Shown: positions 1 through 6,857 of the stretch, piece after piece | How positions within the stretch are numbered: the first letter of the stretch is position 1 | Layout of the letters: each line of letters begins with the position of its first letter | Origin: JANWZL01 sp037445185 | GTDB lineage: Bacteria; Pseudomonadota; Gammaproteobacteria; Burkholderiales; Thiobacillaceae | Reading direction: 5' to 3' | DNA: 22,072 nucleotides | Assembly: GCA_037445185.1 (NCBI GenBank) | Contig: JBBIKZ010000032.1 | Span: 1-22,072 of the forward strand | Notes under the pieces: model-generated | The model's input: only the letters and a program-made list of their open reading frames with translations | What the model was told of the DNA's origin: nothing | Databases searched by the model: none | Program-made: the position numbers and the translations under genes

Positions 1-33
1 CGGGCGTGGGGTGGCGAGCCCGCTGGACGCATT

Positions 34-1845
34 GTGAGCGCCACTGGCCATCCGCCCTTCGACCCCGCGCCGCTGCTCGCGCGGCTGCCCAACCTGCCGG
101 GCGTGTATCGCATGCTGGGCGAGGACGCGGCGCTGCTCTACGTCGGCAAGGCGCGCGACCTGAAAAAGCGTGTGTCGAGCTATTTCCAGAAGACGGACCT
201 CTCGCCGCGCATCGCGCTCATGGTCGCGCGCGTGCGCGACATCCAGGTCACGGTGACGCGCTCCGAGTCTGAGGCCTTGCTGCTGGAGAACAACCTGATC
301 AAGGCCGAGGCGCCGCGCTACAACATCCTCTTCCGCGACGACAAGTCCTATCCCTACCTGATCCTGACCGGACACGCGTTTCCGCGGCTTGCCTTCTATC
401 GCGGGCCCACCGACCGCCGCCACCGCTACTTTGGCCCCTATCCCAGCGCGCACGCGGTGCGCGAGAGCATACCGATCCTGCAGAAGGTCTTCCGGCTGCG
501 CACCTGCGAGGACACGGTGTTCGCCCACCGCTCGCGTCCCTGCCTGCTCTACCAGATCCGCCGTTGCAGCGCCCCCTGCGTCGGCCTGATCGCGCCGGAG
601 GATTACGCCCGCGACGTGGAGGACGCGGCGCTGTTCCTGAGCGGTAGGGATGCCGAGGTGCTGGGCCGCCTCAGCGCCGAGATGGAACGGGCGGCGGCCG
701 AGCTGCGCTATGAAGAGGCGGCCGGCTACCGCGACCAGATCCACGCGCTCGCGCGCGTGCGCGAGAAGCAGTTCATCGAGAGCCGCGGCACCCGCGACGT
801 GGACGTGATCGCCGCCGTCGCGCGGGACGGCGCGGCCTGCGTCTATCTGACCATGATCCGGGCCGGGCGCAACCTGGGCGGGCGGGCGTTCTTTCCCGAC
901 CACGCCGAGCAGGCCGATGCCACGCAGGTGCTGGAGGCCTTCCTCTCCCAGCACTATGCCGCGCACGAGGTGCCGGCCCTGGTCGTGCTGTCCGCGGAGG
1001 TGGAGGGCGTGGGGGCGTGGCTGGCGGAACGGGCCGGCCGCCGGGTGCAGGTGGTCACCCGCCCGATCGGCGAGCGGCGGGTGTGGCTGCGGCTTGCCGA
1101 GGAGAACGCGCGCCAGGCCCTAGCAGCGCGCGAAGGCCAGCGCGCGAGCCAGGAGGCGCGGCTGGCGGCACTGAACGAGGCCCTGCACGAGAGCGGCATC
1201 GAGCGCATCGAGTGCCTGGACGTCAGCCATACCCTGGGCGAGGCCACCGTGGTCGCCTGCGTCGTCTACGACCGGGGGGCCATGCAGCCTTCGCAATACC
1301 GCCGCTACAACATTGCCAACCCGACGCCGGGCGACGACTATTACGCCTTGCGCGAGGCGCTCGCGCGCCGCTACGGCAAGCTGGCGGCGGGGGAAGGACG
1401 GCTGCCGGACCTGCTGCTGATCGACGGCGGTCGCGGCCAGCTCAACGTGGCGATGGCGGTGCTCGGCGAGCTGGGCCTGGCGGACCTGCCCATGCTGGGG
1501 GTGGCCAAGGGGGAGGCGCGCAAGCCGGGCCAGGAACAGCTCTTCCACCCGGACGAGGCCGAGCCCCTGCGCCTGCCACCGGATCACCCGGGGCTGCACC
1601 TGATCCAGCAGATCCGTGACGAGGCGCACCGCTTCGCCATCACCGGCCACCGCGCGCGGCGGGAGAAGCGCCGCAGCCGCTCCACCCTGGAGGACATCGC
1701 TGGCATCGGTCCGGTGCGCCGGCAGCGCCTGCTCGCCACCTTCGGCGGATTACGCGGCCTCAAGGCCGCCGGGGTGGAGGAGCTCGCCCAGGTGGAGGGG
1801 ATCAGTCGGGCGCTGGCCGAGCGCATCTACCGCGAATTGCATTGA
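34..1845 (+). CDS. uvrC: UvrC, excinuclease ABC subunit C
   Basis: This is the dual-incision nuclease of nucleotide excision repair. With UvrB it cuts the damaged strand on both sides of a lesion in the cytoplasm. The 603 residues match the usual family length (about 610). Visible in order: the GIY-YIG nuclease domain (GVY at 23-25, YVGK at 36-39), a UVR helix that contacts UvrB near residues 207-240 (RYEEAAGYRDQI), the RNase H-like second nuclease with ECLDVSH, LLIDGGRGQL and IRDEAHRFAI segments, and a C-terminal helix-hairpin-helix pair (LEDIAGIGPVRRQRLL, VEGISRALAERIY). The start is GTG at 34, which leaves a family-typical 22 residues before GVYRM; I see no strong Shine-Dalgarno. The stop TGA (1843-1845) lies inside the target duplication of the mobile element that follows. 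Family assignment is secure; the exact start is inferred. Confidence 0.97.
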   Translation: MSATGHPPFDPAPLLARLPNLPGVYRMLGEDAALLYVGKARDLKKRVSSYFQKTDLSPRIALMVARVRDIQVTVTRSESEALLLENNLIKAEAPRYNILFRDDKSYPYLILTGHAFPRLAFYRGPTDRRHRYFGPYPSAHAVRESIPILQKVFRLRTCEDTVFAHRSRPCLLYQIRRCSAPCVGLIAPEDYARDVEDAALFLSGRDAEVLGRLSAEMERAAAELRYEEAAGYRDQIHALARVREKQFIESRGTRDVDVIAAVARDGAACVYLTMIRAGRNLGGRAFFPDHAEQADATQVLEAFLSQHYAAHEVPALVVLSAEVEGVGAWLAERAGRRVQVVTRPIGERRVWLRLAEENARQALAAREGQRASQEARLAALNEALHESGIERIECLDVSHTLGEATVVACVVYDRGAMQPSQYRRYNIANPTPGDDYYALREALARRYGKLAAGEGRLPDLLLIDGGRGQLNVAMAVLGELGLADLPMLGVAKGEARKPGQEQLFHPDEAEPLRLPPDHPGLHLIQQIRDEAHRFAITGHRARREKRRSRSTLEDIAGIGPVRRQRLLATFGGLRGLKAAGVEELAQVEGISRALAERIYRELH

Positions 1846-1846
1846 A
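1842..1846. repeat. Left target-site duplication TTGAA
   Basis: Five bases directly repeated at 2133-2137 on the other side of the inverted-repeat-bounded element. This copy contains the uvrC stop codon TGA, so insertion kept the stop intact. Confidence 0.65.
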
Positions 1847-2005
1847 CCCAGATCATCCATTAGACCGCCCATATCTTCGCTTGGCGATTTACCCACGCCA
1901 GCGGTGGAGGATCCAACGCGCAGTATCTGCCTACGCGGGCCTCGTTCGCCCCTGGCCGGCCATTTTGCGCGCTACTGGCCACTGCGCTTCGCTTGCTCGA
2001 GACTC

Positions 2006-2030
2006 GCGGGGATGAGGAGAGTATCCCCGC
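2006..2030. other. Hairpin inside the MITE-like element
   Basis: GCGGGGAT (2006-2013) and ATCCCCGC (2023-2030) form a perfect 8-bp stem with a 9-base loop. No T-run follows closely, so it is not an obvious intrinsic terminator. Structured interiors are common in MITEs. Confidence 0.6.
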
Positions 2031-2040
2031 TCGTTTTCTC

Positions 2041-2061
2041 GGCGAGGTGTTCAACCTCGCC
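2041..2061. other. Second hairpin inside the MITE-like element
   Basis: GGCGAGGT (2041-2048) and ACCTCGCC (2054-2061) form a perfect 8-bp stem around a 5-base loop, ten bases after the previous stem. Together they would fold strongly in a uvrC-pgsA read-through transcript. Confidence 0.6.
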
Positions 2062-2132
2062 TGCTACAGTCGCGCGCAAACTGCCTCGACCATGGGCGGC
2101 GCGCCTTCCCGCGTCCTAATGGATAATCTGGG

Positions 2133-2137
2133 TTGAA
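2133..2137. repeat. Right target-site duplication TTGAA
   Basis: Second copy of the 5-base repeat, 15 bases before the pgsA start codon. The identity continues for CCC (TTGAACCC on both sides). On the left those CCC bases are the element's own end; on the right they are flanking DNA, so the exact boundary could shift by a few bases. Confidence 0.6.
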
Positions 2138-2152
2138 CCCCTACACTGTGCC

Positions 2153-2755
2153 ATGCCGTTCAACCTGCCCAACACCCTCACCTGGTTGCGCATCGGGCTC
2201 ATCCCGCTGTTCGTGCTGGTGTTCTACCTGCCGGACGGGCTGCTGCCCAAGCATTCGCTCAACCTGCTGGCCACCGGCCTGTTTGCCCTGGCCGCCGTCA
2301 CCGACTGGCTGGATGGGTGGCTGGCGCGGCGGCTTGACCAGACCTCGGCCTTCGGCGCCTTCCTCGACCCGGTGGCGGACAAGCTGATGGTCGCGGCGGC
2401 CCTCATCGTGCTGGTGGACCTGGACCGGGCCGGGGTGGCCGCCTCGCTGATCATCATCGGCCGCGAGATCGCCATCTCGGCGCTACGCGAATGGATGGCC
2501 AAGGAGGGGCGCTCCAAGAGCGTGGCGGTGTCCTACATCGGCAAGCTCAAGACCACCGCGCAGATGACGGCCATCCTGCTCCTGCTCTACCACGATCCGA
2601 TCGGACCCTTGAGTGCCCAGTGGCTGGGGCGCTGGCTGCTGGACATCGCCGCCTTCCTCACCCTGTGGTCCATGTTCCACTACCTCTTCATGGCCTGGCG
2701 CGCGCTGCGGGGACAGGACTCGACGGCGCCGGCGCGGCAGTTGACAAATCGGTGA
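2153..2755 (+). CDS. pgsA: PgsA, CDP-diacylglycerol-glycerol-3-phosphate 3-phosphatidyltransferase
   Basis: This integral inner-membrane enzyme makes phosphatidylglycerol phosphate from CDP-diacylglycerol and glycerol-3-phosphate, the committed step to phosphatidylglycerol and cardiolipin. The CDP-alcohol phosphotransferase signature is complete: D51, D54-G55, A58-R59, G68, D72 and D76, with the family spacing. Several hydrophobic segments flank it, for example residues 14-27, 36-50, 78-90 and 155-185. The 200-residue length is slightly above the E. coli protein. The ATG at 2153 has no clear Shine-Dalgarno. pgsA follows uvrC in E. coli too, and without the intervening element it would start 16 bp after uvrC. 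The element now separates it from the upstream transcript; a weak GATAAT (2122-2127) in the element's right end could serve as an outward -10, but I see no matching -35. Confidence 0.96.
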   Translation: MPFNLPNTLTWLRIGLIPLFVLVFYLPDGLLPKHSLNLLATGLFALAAVTDWLDGWLARRLDQTSAFGAFLDPVADKLMVAAALIVLVDLDRAGVAASLIIIGREIAISALREWMAKEGRSKSVAVSYIGKLKTTAQMTAILLLLYHDPIGPLSAQWLGRWLLDIAAFLTLWSMFHYLFMAWRALRGQDSTAPARQLTNR

Positions 2756-2782
2756 CGTGGAATAGAATTTCCAAGCTCCGAT

Positions 2783-2858
2783 GCGGGAATAGCTCAGTTG
2801 GTAGAGCGCAACCTTGCCAAGGTTGAGGTCGCGAGTTCGAGACTCGTTTCCCGCTCCA
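2783..2858 (+). tRNA. glyW: tRNA-Gly (anticodon GCC)
   Basis: A complete 76-base cloverleaf with encoded CCA. The acceptor arm is GCGGGAA with TTCCCGC, the D arm GCTC/GAGC, the anticodon arm CAACC/GGTTG around loop TTGCCAA, and the T arm GCGAG/CTCGT with TTCGAGA. The anticodon GCC reads GGC and GGT. Its position after pgsA and before tRNA-Cys matches E. coli glyW. Confidence 0.97.
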
Positions 2859-2866
2859 GATCGATC

Positions 2867-2902
2867 GGGGGAAAGCCGCCACGCTTTCCCCCTTGGTTTT
2901 TT
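2867..2902 (+). terminator. Intrinsic terminator between the two tRNA genes
   Basis: GGGGGAAAGC (2867-2876) pairs perfectly with GCTTTCCCCC (2883-2892) across a 6-base loop and is followed by TTGG and then a run of six T. The shape is classical, yet it sits between tRNA-Gly and tRNA-Cys. tRNA-Cys would therefore need read-through or its own promoter in the remaining 29 bases. Confidence 0.75.
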
Positions 2903-2931
2903 GGGACCGAACGGACAGCGTCGGCCCCGAC

Positions 2932-3005
2932 GGCGCGATGGCAGAGTGGTTATGCAGCGGCCTGCAAAGCCGTGTACATCGGTTCGATTCCGGTTCGCGC
3001 CTCCA
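2932..3005 (+). tRNA. cysT: tRNA-Cys (anticodon GCA)
   Basis: A 74-base cloverleaf with encoded CCA. The acceptor arm is GGCGCGA/TCGCGCC, the anticodon stem GCGGC/GCCGT around loop CTGCAAA, and the T loop TTCGATT. The anticodon is GCA. It corresponds to E. coli cysT; the leuZ gene that follows in E. coli is not found here. Confidence 0.96.
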
Positions 3006-3132
3006 TCCCACCCACACCCCCGCATCCGTCCCGGCTGGGGCTCGTGAAATGTTCTGCTGCGCGTCCCGATCTCGCAGCCGCGAGGCACGCCGCACCGATC
3101 GCACGAGTGCGCTTCGCGCTCGAACCTCGGGC

Positions 3133-3168
3133 CGCGCGCGACGAAAACTTGCACAAGTTCCGCGCGCG
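3133..3168. promoter_or_regulatory. Nested palindrome upstream of the PsiF-repeat gene
   Basis: An inner dyad AACTTG-CA-CAAGTT (3146-3151 and 3154-3159) is enclosed by CGCGCGCG on both sides (3133-3140 and 3161-3168). It ends 86 bp before the ATG at 3255. It could be an operator or a stable hairpin; I recognise no specific regulator. The remainder of 3006-3254 shows no gene. Confidence 0.4.
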
Positions 3169-3254
3169 TCTAGCCTTGCCGGCGGGCAAGGCCGTTGCCA
3201 CGGGCCGGCTTCGGACCCATGATGCGTCCTGATCCACTGATCGGAAGCCTGGTC

Positions 3255-3614
3255 ATGAAACGTCTCATCCTTGCCGTGCTGTGCGTCCCTTTCGGCATCG
3301 TCCAGGTGCATGCCGCCGATGCGGCCTGCGAGGCCCTGGCGGCGGAGAAGAAGCTGGCGGGGACGGCCAAGGCGAGTTTCATCAAGAAGTGCGAGGCCGA
3401 TGCGCGCGGCGCCGGCAGCATCGACTGCGCCGCCCTGGCCGACGGTAGGAAACTCCGTGGTGCGGCCCGCGCGAGCTACCTCAAGAAGTGCGAATCGGAT
3501 CCCCTGGCCGCCGCGCGCTCGGCCCGCTGCGAGGCGACAGCCGAAGAGCGCAAGCTGTATGGCGCGGCACGCGAGAGTTTCGTGAAGAAGTGTGTACGCG
3601 AGGGCGGTCGCTGA
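3255..3614 (+). CDS. Exported protein with three PsiF repeats
   Basis: The 119-residue product starts with a signal peptide (MKRLILAVLCVPF, cleavage probably after VHA near residue 19). Three tandem copies of the PsiF repeat follow. Each starts with Cys-(Glu/Ala)-Ala, carries a KL-x-G-x-A core, and ends in a KKC signature (SFIKKC, SYLKKC, SFVKKC). The paired cysteines suggest disulfides in the periplasm. E. coli PsiF is induced by phosphate starvation, but the family's biochemical role is unknown, so I assign none. I chose ATG 3255 over an in-frame ATG at 3195 because it places the signal peptide at the N-terminus and has GGAAG about eight bases upstream. The gene converges on the hydrogenase operon, with 24 bp between stops and no clear terminator. 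Confidence 0.9.
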   Translation: MKRLILAVLCVPFGIVQVHAADAACEALAAEKKLAGTAKASFIKKCEADARGAGSIDCAALADGRKLRGAARASYLKKCESDPLAAARSARCEATAEERKLYGAARESFVKKCVREGGR

Positions 3615-3638
3615 AGCTCACCTACCCGCGCCGGTGAC

Positions 3639-4091
3639 TCAGCGTTCGAGCATGAAGCGCACGGCGGCCTGAAGATTGCTCTCGGCCTGCGCGCTCAGCG
3701 GCTGTCCCAGCTCGAAGACGTAACCGCGGATGGCGAGCACATGGCAGGGGGGCGGCGGGGCCGCGTGGTGCAGGCGGTAGGCCCGCAGCAGCGCCGCGGG
3801 CGACAGGCTGTGCGTGGTGTAGGCGGTGTCCGCCGCCGCCGTGACGGGCCCGAAGCGGAAGGGGGCCGGTCCGTAGGCGGCGGCATCGGCGATGATCACC
3901 TCCTGCCGCCCCGCCAGATCCAGCACATATTCCATCTGCAGCTGGAAATCGGTGAGCAGTTCCACCTCGGGACCGACCCGGCCCGTCAGCCGTTCGATGA
4001 GGAGCGGGCCGAGGGCATCGTCGCCGCGGCTGGGGTTGCCAATGCCGAGGATGAGCCGTGGTGCGGGCGGCTCAGCAGACAGGTGGGGCAT
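3639..4091 (-). CDS. hoxW: Hydrogenase maturation protease (HoxW-like)
   Basis: An M52-family endopeptidase of 150 residues. It would remove the C-terminal tail of HoxH after nickel insertion, letting the large subunit close and join HoxY. Seen directly: the N-terminal LILGIGNPSRGDDALG motif with D25 where HybD has its nickel-sensing Glu, D69 in VIIADAAAYG, and H94 in YTTHSLSP. These are the three expected nickel ligands. The reading frame extends further upstream, but ATG 4091 gives a family-typical N-terminus and overlaps hoxH by 20 bases, implying translational coupling. It is last in the hoxFUYHW order, as in Ralstonia-type soluble hydrogenase operons, and probably specific for the adjacent HoxH. 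Confidence 0.92.
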   Translation of the reverse strand: MPHLSAEPPAPRLILGIGNPSRGDDALGPLLIERLTGRVGPEVELLTDFQLQMEYVLDLAGRQEVIIADAAAYGPAPFRFGPVTAAADTAYTTHSLSPAALLRAYRLHHAAPPPPCHVLAIRGYVFELGQPLSAQAESNLQAAVRFMLER

Positions 4092-5568
4092 CGCGCGTGA
4101 TACGGTCGACCTGCCGCCCCTCGACGTCGAGGAGCTCCACCGCGAGGGGCATCTGCCCCAAGGCATGGGTGGCGCAGGACAGGCAGGGGTCGAAGGCGCG
4201 GATGGCGACCTCGATGTGGTTGAGCAGGGCCTCGGTGAGCTTGCGGCCGCTGAGGTACCGCCTGGCCACCTGGCGGATCGCCTCGTTCATGGCCTGGTTG
4301 TTGTGGGTGGTGGAGACGATGAGGTTGCAGCGGGTCACCACGTCCTCCTCGTTCACCCGGTAGTGGTGGATGAGGGTGCCGCGCGGCGCCTCGATCACGC
4401 CCACACCGCGCTCCTGGCGCTCGCCGCGGGTGACGAGCGCGTCGCCCAGGATGTCGGGGTCGTGCAGCAGCTCCTTGATCACCTCGGCCGCGTGCAGCAT
4501 CTCGATCATGCGCGCCCAGTGCGTGCCCAGGGTGGCGCCGGCCGCGGCGCCGTCCGAACAGGCCAGGAACTCGCGGCGTTCGTGGTCGGCGAAGGGGGTG
4601 GGGATGGCGTCGCAGAGGGCAACCCGCGCCAGCGGGCCGACGCGGTACCAGCCCGCCTCGGGGCCGAGGTCGCGGAAGAAGGGGAATTTCATGTAGGACC
4701 AGGGCTTCACCTCCTCGAAGATGTGCTCCCAGTAGTGGTTGTAGTCGAGGTGGTCGAACAGGGTCCGCCCGTCACGGGTGCGGGCGCGCAGGCCCCCGTG
4801 GTAGAGGTCCATGGCGCCGTCGGTGCGCACGAGCGAGAGCTGGTGCGCATCGATGCGGCCGAATTCGTTGTACAGCGGCGCATTCTGCTCGTAGAGGCGG
4901 CGGGCGAGATGGACCGCCTCGCGGCACCAGGCGATGGTCTGGTAGATGTCCTCGAGCAGCGCGTCGCGCTCGGCCAGCGTGAGGTTTTTGTTCACCCCGC
5001 CCGGGATCGCCCCCGTGCCGTGGATACGCTTGCCGGCCGTGATGCGGATCACCTCCTGGCCGTACTTGCGCAGCAGCACCCCCTTTCTCGTGATCTCCGG
5101 GTAGGTCTCGGCCACACCGACGAGGTTGCGGCGGGCCACATCGGAGTCGAAGCCGAAGAGCAGGTCGGGCGAGGCCAGATGGAAGAAGTGCAGGGCGTGC
5201 GACTGCAGGATCTGGCCGTAGTGCATGAGGCGGCGGATCTTCTCCGCCGTGGGCGTGAGGCGGTGGGCGCCGACGATCTGGTCCACCGCCTTGGCCGCAG
5301 CCAGGTGATGCGAGACCGGGCAGATGCCGCACAGGCGCTGCACCATCACCGGCACCTCCCAGTAGGGGCGGCCCTGAATGAATTTCTCGAAGCCGCGGAA
5401 TTCGACGATGTGCAGGCGTACCTCGTGCACCTGGTCGTGCTCGTCCAAGAGCAGGGTGACCTTGCCGTGGCCCTCGACGCGCGAGAGGGGGTCGATGGCC
5501 ACCCGGCGCAGCCCGCCTGGGTGCGCGGCGGTTTCGAGGGACGGCAGTGGAGGCGTGTCCGTGGTCAT
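4072..5568 (-). CDS. hoxH: HoxH, NAD-reducing [NiFe] hydrogenase large subunit
   Basis: This cytoplasmic subunit carries the NiFe(CN)2CO site that splits or makes H2. Both cysteine pairs that bind the metal are present: C80-GI-C83 in RLCGICPVSHH, and C462/C465 in DPCLSCATH. The Ala-Leu after H468 is the expected cleavage point for the maturation protease, giving a removable tail of about 30 residues (469-498), slightly longer than the 24 residues I recall for Ralstonia HoxH. The 498-residue length is normal. The start ATG 5568 gives an N-terminal extension of roughly 20 residues before RRVAIDPLSRVEGHG. It begins six bases after hoxY stops and overlaps hoxW. Group 3d assignment rests on its companions HoxF, HoxU and HoxY. 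Confidence 0.97.
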   Translation of the reverse strand: MTTDTPPLPSLETAAHPGGLRRVAIDPLSRVEGHGKVTLLLDEHDQVHEVRLHIVEFRGFEKFIQGRPYWEVPVMVQRLCGICPVSHHLAAAKAVDQIVGAHRLTPTAEKIRRLMHYGQILQSHALHFFHLASPDLLFGFDSDVARRNLVGVAETYPEITRKGVLLRKYGQEVIRITAGKRIHGTGAIPGGVNKNLTLAERDALLEDIYQTIAWCREAVHLARRLYEQNAPLYNEFGRIDAHQLSLVRTDGAMDLYHGGLRARTRDGRTLFDHLDYNHYWEHIFEEVKPWSYMKFPFFRDLGPEAGWYRVGPLARVALCDAIPTPFADHERREFLACSDGAAAGATLGTHWARMIEMLHAAEVIKELLHDPDILGDALVTRGERQERGVGVIEAPRGTLIHHYRVNEEDVVTRCNLIVSTTHNNQAMNEAIRQVARRYLSGRKLTEALLNHIEVAIRAFDPCLSCATHALGQMPLAVELLDVEGRQVDRITRDAPPVC

Positions 5569-5574
5569 CGCTGA

Positions 5575-6117
5575 TCAGTCGTACTGGATCAGACCGTGGC
5601 CCAGCCTGGGGGTGCGCCCGGCGATGAGGTCGGTGAGGAACTTCCAGATGGCATCGGCCGAGGGCGGGCAGCCGGGCAGGAAGTAATCCACCTTCACCAC
5701 CTCGTGCAGCGGGTGCACCTTGTCCAGCGGCAGGGGCAGCTCCGGATCGTTGGGGATCTGGCCGTTGACCAGGCTTGGTTCGGTGAGATAGACCTCCTGC
5801 AGGCAGGCCCCCAGATCGAGGTGGTTGCGCTGGGCAGGCAACCCGCCGGTGACGGCGCAGGCCCCCATGGCGACCAGGAGCTTGCAGTTCCTGCGGAATT
5901 CGCGCAGCACCTCGACGTTCTCCGCGTTGCACACGCCGCCTTCGATGAGGCCGATGTCGCAGGGGCCGCAGTGCTTGATGTCGGTGAGCGGCGTGCGGTC
6001 GAACTCGACCTTCTCGAGCAGGGCAAAGATCCGCTCGTCGATGTCGAGCAGCGACATGTGGCAGCCGAAGCAGCCGGCGAGCGAGGCGGTGGCGATACGC
6101 AGTTTGCGCTCAGCCAT
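5575..6117 (-). CDS. hoxY: HoxY, NAD-reducing [NiFe] hydrogenase small subunit
   Basis: The small subunit passes electrons from the NiFe site to the diaphorase. At 180 residues it is of the short, single-cluster type, without the C-terminal domain of membrane-bound hydrogenase small subunits. The four ligands of the proximal [4Fe-4S] cluster are C16 and C19 (AGCFGCHMS), C87 (GACAVTGG) and C150 (PGCPPSAD). Additional cysteines at 50, 53 and 63 are not standard ligands of the proximal cluster. There is no signal peptide, consistent with a soluble cytoplasmic enzyme. It overlaps hoxU by eight bases and precedes hoxH by six, so the two are expected to be co-translated. Confidence 0.96.
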   Translation of the reverse strand: MAERKLRIATASLAGCFGCHMSLLDIDERIFALLEKVEFDRTPLTDIKHCGPCDIGLIEGGVCNAENVEVLREFRRNCKLLVAMGACAVTGGLPAQRNHLDLGACLQEVYLTEPSLVNGQIPNDPELPLPLDKVHPLHEVVKVDYFLPGCPPSADAIWKFLTDLIAGRTPRLGHGLIQYD

Positions 6118-6844
6118 GGCGCGGGGGTCGGGGGGCGTCGTCCAGGGCCTGGGCGCGGATCGGCCGGGCGTCGAAACGGCGCCGGCCGATGGGGGTCTTG
6201 AAGCCCACGTGCTTCTTGATGATCACGCCGACGGGGCAGACCTCCACCGCCTTGTCGGTCACCGCGATGTCGGTGTCGGCGAGGCGGCCGGATTCGGCGC
6301 TGACGATGAGACGGCGGGTGATGCCGCGGCCGGCGAGCGAGAACACCCCCTTGCCGTCCACCTCCTCGGAGGCGCGCACGCACAGCTTGCACAGCACGCA
6401 GCGGTTGAAATCGAGCAGGATGTCCGGATGCGAGGCGTCCACCGGCCGGTCGAGGAAGAAGTGGCGAAAGCCGGCGGTCATCACGCCAAGGTCGTAGCCC
6501 AGGGCCTGCAGCACGCAGTTGCCGCTCTTCTCGCAGGACGGGCAGAAGTGGTTGCCCTCGGCGAAGAGCATCTGCACCAGGGTACGGCGCAAGTCGTTGA
6601 GCTCCTCGGTCTCGCTCTCCACCGCCATCCCCGCCTGCGCCGGCAGGGTGCAGGCGGCGGCGGGGCGGCCGTCGGCCCGCACCGTGCAGACCTTGCAGCT
6701 GCCGTGCGGCACGAATTCCGGGTGATAGCACAGGTGCGGGATGTAGCGCCCCACCGCCAGGGCGGCCTGGATGACGCTCTGGCCGGGCTCGAAGGGGATC
6801 TCCTCGCCGTCGAGCAGGAAGGTCGGTCGCGCCTCGGTGTTCAT
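6110..6844 (-). CDS. hoxU: HoxU, iron-sulfur subunit of the hydrogenase diaphorase
   Basis: HoxU is the NuoG-like electron wire between HoxY and HoxF. The 244 residues hold an N-terminal ferredoxin [2Fe-2S] domain (C39, C50, C53, C65). Next is a His/Cys [4Fe-4S] site with H99, C101, C104 and C110 (NHFCPSCEKSGNC). A third site has C149, C152, C155 and C203 (CVLCKLC and EVCPVG). This arrangement matches the Ralstonia-type HoxU. After residue 215 a short proline/arginine-rich tail follows that I would not assign. The gene lies 13 bases after hoxF and overlaps hoxY. Confidence 0.96.
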   Translation of the reverse strand: MNTEARPTFLLDGEEIPFEPGQSVIQAALAVGRYIPHLCYHPEFVPHGSCKVCTVRADGRPAAACTLPAQAGMAVESETEELNDLRRTLVQMLFAEGNHFCPSCEKSGNCVLQALGYDLGVMTAGFRHFFLDRPVDASHPDILLDFNRCVLCKLCVRASEEVDGKGVFSLAGRGITRRLIVSAESGRLADTDIAVTDKAVEVCPVGVIIKKHVGFKTPIGRRRFDARPIRAQALDDAPRPPRHG

Positions 6845-6857
6845 GGATAGCCGTCCC

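Larger units (their letters stand above)
1847..2132. mobile_element. MITE-like non-autonomous element between uvrC and pgsA
   Basis: This gene-free stretch is bounded by 17-bp terminal inverted repeats. The left end is CCCAGATCATCCATTAG (1847-1863). The right end (2116-2132), read in reverse complement, is CCCAGATTATCCATTAG, with one mismatch. The 5-bp direct repeat TTGAA lies immediately outside both ends (1842-1846 and 2133-2137), as expected for a target-site duplication. The 286 bp contain no recognisable transposase, so movement would need a transposase supplied in trans. Ends beginning CCC with a 5-bp duplication resemble IS1380-family elements; that assignment is inferred from memory, not searched. 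Two strong hairpins lie inside. Removing the element and one TTGAA copy leaves uvrC and pgsA 16 bp apart. Confidence 0.75.

Noticed and set aside
1860..2119. Short open frames inside the uvrC-pgsA element
   Set aside because: None resembles a transposase and none has a ribosome binding site; they are most likely chance frames in GC-rich DNA.
3006..3254. A third tRNA (Leu) expected from E. coli synteny
   Set aside because: No cloverleaf could be drawn in this interval.
3892..5574. 560-codon open frame on the + strand opposite hoxH
   Set aside because: It is the antisense shadow of a GC-rich gene: rich in Val, Gly, Ala and His with no recognisable domain, while the - strand encodes clear HoxH motifs.
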